Shown in pieces: positions 62,196 to 64,000 of a stretch of 64,000 bases of DNA (its first letter is position 1; each line of letters starts with the position of its first letter). Position numbers and translations under genes: made by a program. Location: NCBI GenBank assembly GCA_025054615.1, contig JANWZO010000005.1:1-64000 (forward strand). Direction: 5' to 3'. A model generated the notes under the pieces. That model worked only from the letters and a program-made list of their open reading frames with translations, searched no databases and was not told the DNA's origin. Origin of the DNA: Kiritimatiellia bacterium. Lineage in GTDB: Bacteria; Verrucomicrobiota; Kiritimatiellia; CAIVKH01.

Positions 62196-63659
62196 TCACT
62201 CGACAGTCTCCATCAGGATGGTGTCGATCAACTTGCCGCCGACGTCCACCTCCGTCACGGCAACAACGCGGCTGCCGGAGCGAACGAGTCCGTGGTCCCT
62301 CAGGGCTTGAACTGCCTTGGCGAAGTTGCTTTCAGGGTTTTCCCCGAATTCCATATAGAAGGGGGTGAGCCCCCAGTGGAGCGTGAGCTGGTTCAACAGA
62401 ATCTTGCTGTCCGTGAAAGCATATAGCGGAGAATGCAGGGGGCGGAGCCATGAGGCATTCCTCGCCATCGATCCGCGCCGCGTGAAGACAATCAGCGCTT
62501 CCGCATTGACTTCCTTAGAAAGCACGAAAGCCGATTTGACCATCTTGGCGCCCAAGCTGTCCATTCGGGCAGCCTCCGCATAGTTGGCGCCGCCGCTCCG
62601 TTCAACGCGGCGCGCGATACGATCCATCACCTCAATGCATTTGACCGGATAGCGCCCCACTGAGGTTTCGCCGGACAGCATGATGGCGTCCGCCTGCTCG
62701 TAGACCGCGTTGGAGACATCGGTAATCTCTGCCCGCGTCGGCGAGGGATTTTCAATCATGGACTCCAGCATGTGCGTGGCGACGATGACGGGTTTGCCGC
62801 GGATGATGCATTGTTTGACCACGCGCCGCTGGATGATCGGCAGCTCTTCATAGGGGCACTCCATGCCCAGATCGCCGCGCGCCACCATCACGCCATCTGC
62901 AGCGTCGATGATCGCGTTGACGTTGCGTACGCCCTCTTGGTCCTCGAGCTTGGCGATCACGCGCTGCGGGGCTTTTCGATAATCGAGAATCGCCTTGAGC
63001 CGCATGACGTCCGCCGCCTCTCGACAGAACGACATCGCGATGAAGTCCACACCAAGCTCGATGCCCAACTCGACATCGCGAATGTCTTTGTCCGTCAGGG
63101 CGGGCAGATTCACTCGTACACCAGGCAGGTTGATGTGCCGGCGGCTGCCCAGGACGCCTTCGGTCAGCACCTCGCAGGTAAGCTGATTCCTACGCTTCTC
63201 CAGCACCTTGAGCTGGATCATGCCGTTGTCGACGACAACGATGTCTCCCACGCGGATGTCGTCAACCAATTGATCGTAATTGACGTCCACGGAATACTGC
63301 TCTTCTGACTTTTCGCCGCGCACCGTTAGGGCGATCCGCTCTCCAGGCTTCAGGTTGAGCTGGGTGGGCAGGTCGCCCGTCCGGATGGCCGGTCCCTGCA
63401 GGTCCATCAGAATACCGACCAATTTGCCCCTTTCGACAGCGGCCTCCCGAATCCGGCTGACCAGGGCGCGGGTGCTCTCCGGCGTGGCGTGGCTCATGTT
63501 GATCCGCGCCACGTTCATGCCCGCGTCGATCAATCGGCGGATCATTTCGGGCGATTCCGTCGCCGGTCCGAGCGTAGCGATGATTTTAGTTCGGCGAATT
63601 GCGTTTACCGACCGCGGAGGACATTCCGGAACGATTTCTGAATTTTCGCTCAACGACAT
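62196..63659 (-). CDS. pyk: pyruvate kinase
   Basis: Converts phosphoenolpyruvate and ADP to pyruvate and ATP. A 487-residue type, full length. The barrel opens TKIIATLGPATES. Metal and phosphate residues are in MNVARINMSH. The catalytic lysine is in VIAKLEDQEG, and the divalent metal site in DGVMVARGDLGMEC. THMLESM follows. The B domain reads MDLQGPAIRTG. The C-terminal regulatory domain has ALIVFTRRGSMARNAS. Start ATG 63659 has AAAGGA upstream, so the ORF's first 19 codons are dropped. Confidence 0.95.
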   Translation of the reverse strand: MSLSENSEIVPECPPRSVNAIRRTKIIATLGPATESPEMIRRLIDAGMNVARINMSHATPESTRALVSRIREAAVERGKLVGILMDLQGPAIRTGDLPTQLNLKPGERIALTVRGEKSEEQYSVDVNYDQLVDDIRVGDIVVVDNGMIQLKVLEKRRNQLTCEVLTEGVLGSRRHINLPGVRVNLPALTDKDIRDVELGIELGVDFIAMSFCREAADVMRLKAILDYRKAPQRVIAKLEDQEGVRNVNAIIDAADGVMVARGDLGMECPYEELPIIQRRVVKQCIIRGKPVIVATHMLESMIENPSPTRAEITDVSNAVYEQADAIMLSGETSVGRYPVKCIEVMDRIARRVERSGGANYAEAARMDSLGAKMVKSAFVLSKEVNAEALIVFTRRGSMARNASWLRPLHSPLYAFTDSKILLNQLTLHWGLTPFYMEFGENPESNFAKAVQALRDHGLVRSGSRVVAVTEVDVGGKLIDTILMETVE

Positions 63660-63758
63660 GATGGTTCCTTTCGACCTAACACGATACGGACGGCGCTCCG
63701 CCGGCGCAATCGCCACACCATAAAGTTTTTGTTACGCAGTCGGGGCCTCTCGACCGTC

Positions 63759-63786
63759 TTGACACCCTGCCCGCATCCGATACTGT
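63759..63786 (+). promoter_or_regulatory. sigma70-type promoter of tRNA-Val
   Basis: Perfect -35 TTGACA (63759-63764), a 16-base spacer, then TACTGT (63781-63786), 12 bases before the tRNA at 63798. Confidence 0.7.
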
Positions 63787-63797
63787 CATCTTTTGCC

Positions 63798-63874
63798 GGG
63801 CGTATAGCTCAGTTGGCTAGAGCACTTCCTTGACATGGAAGGGGTCACAGGTTCAAGTCCTGTTACGCCCACCA
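63798..63874 (+). tRNA. tRNA-Val (anticodon GAC)
   Basis: Acceptor GGGCGTA pairs with TACGCCC. The anticodon stem CTTCC/GGAAG has loop TTGACAT, anticodon GAC (valine). The T arm contains GGTTCAAGTCC. Discriminator A and encoded CCA (63872-63874). Length 77 nt. Confidence 0.97.
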
Positions 63875-63972
63875 TTTTAACCGGATATTCTTCGGTCAAC
63901 AGGCGGGGCGACTGGCTGACTCGGATTGTAGTTGATTTTCAGCGCGATCAGACGATTCTTGCCTTTGTATTG

Positions 63973-64000
63973 GTGACCGTAGCTCAGTTGGCAGAGCGTC
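63973..64000 (+). tRNA. tRNA cut by the window edge, possibly His
   Basis: GTGACCG then TAGCTCAGTTGGCAGAGC: the 5' half of a tRNA up to the D arm. A preceding G at 63972 could be the G-1 of histidine tRNA, and GTGACCG acceptors are common in tRNA-His. The anticodon is outside the window, so identity is a guess. Confidence 0.6.

Noticed and set aside
1-64000. CRISPR arrays, phage modules or intact insertion sequences
   Set aside because: No regularly spaced direct repeats, no integrase, transposase, terminase or capsid-like proteins were found in any frame.

Overview
The window is 64 kb of GC-rich (about 60%) bacterial chromosome, densely packed with genes on both strands. No phage, plasmid, CRISPR or intact insertion-sequence signature was seen. 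Lineage clues point to the PVC superphylum, most likely Verrucomicrobiota or Kiritimatiellota. They are a PEP-CTERM protein with a Verrucomicrobia-style tail, a large secreted protein with the C-terminal sandwich common in that group, an eukaryote-type UDP-glucose pyrophosphorylase, a class I HMG-CoA reductase and a topoisomerase VI A subunit. This assignment is an inference from gene content; no rRNA is present to confirm it.

Layout. 0-8 kb: an edge-truncated exported protein, tRNA-Thr, a proline-rich exported protein, endonuclease III, HMG-CoA reductase, a lipoprotein, tRNA-Ser, an exported protein, a SpoU methyltransferase and a DJ-1 protein. 8-19 kb: a PHP-like protein, an NYN-LOTUS protein, ArgG followed by a palindromic repeat cluster, two very large membrane glycosyltransferase-like proteins flanking PdxB, and a PEP-CTERM protein. 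19.6-24.1 kb: a co-oriented operon of FmdB zinc ribbon, zinc-ribbon membrane protein, degenerate ABC-class ATPase, Dtd and an exported protein. 24.2-27.9 kb: a sigma54-linked unit of a histidine kinase without an ATPase domain, an NtrC-type regulator and an EboF-like phosphodiesterase. 28-30.7 kb: ArgH, a phosphoglycolate phosphatase-like HAD protein and a methyltransferase. 30.8-34 kb: EboD and EboE, then two proteins with the folds of the uric-acid enzymes UraD and HIU hydrolase, both lacking catalytic residues. 34-39.5 kb: a cysteine-rich exported protein and a HlyD/ABC/FtsX/FtsX/lipoprotein efflux operon. 39.5-44 kb: cell-envelope genes (outer-membrane barrel, GT2, FHA protein, GT9) and a YkgJ protein. 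44-50 kb: tRNA-Asp, an esterase, a thioesterase, Psd and PssA, UGPase and YceI. 50-53 kb: an operon of polyprenol-phosphate sugar synthase, UbiA-type phosphoribosyltransferase and topoisomerase VI A. 53-61 kb: peptide deformylase, an M11-like metalloprotease, HrpB and Der. 60.8-61.6 kb: a gene-free repeat island. 61.6-64 kb: an RRM protein, pyruvate kinase, tRNA-Val and the start of another tRNA.

Themes. Several genes serve the envelope: a polyprenol-sugar synthase (52.1 kb) could feed the GT-C protein (11.2 kb), while Psd and PssA make phosphatidylethanolamine and UGPase supplies UDP-glucose. ArgG and ArgH are present but 17 kb apart. The most unusual material is the ebo-type gene set split over two loci, together with several proteins that keep a known fold but have lost canonical active-site residues.
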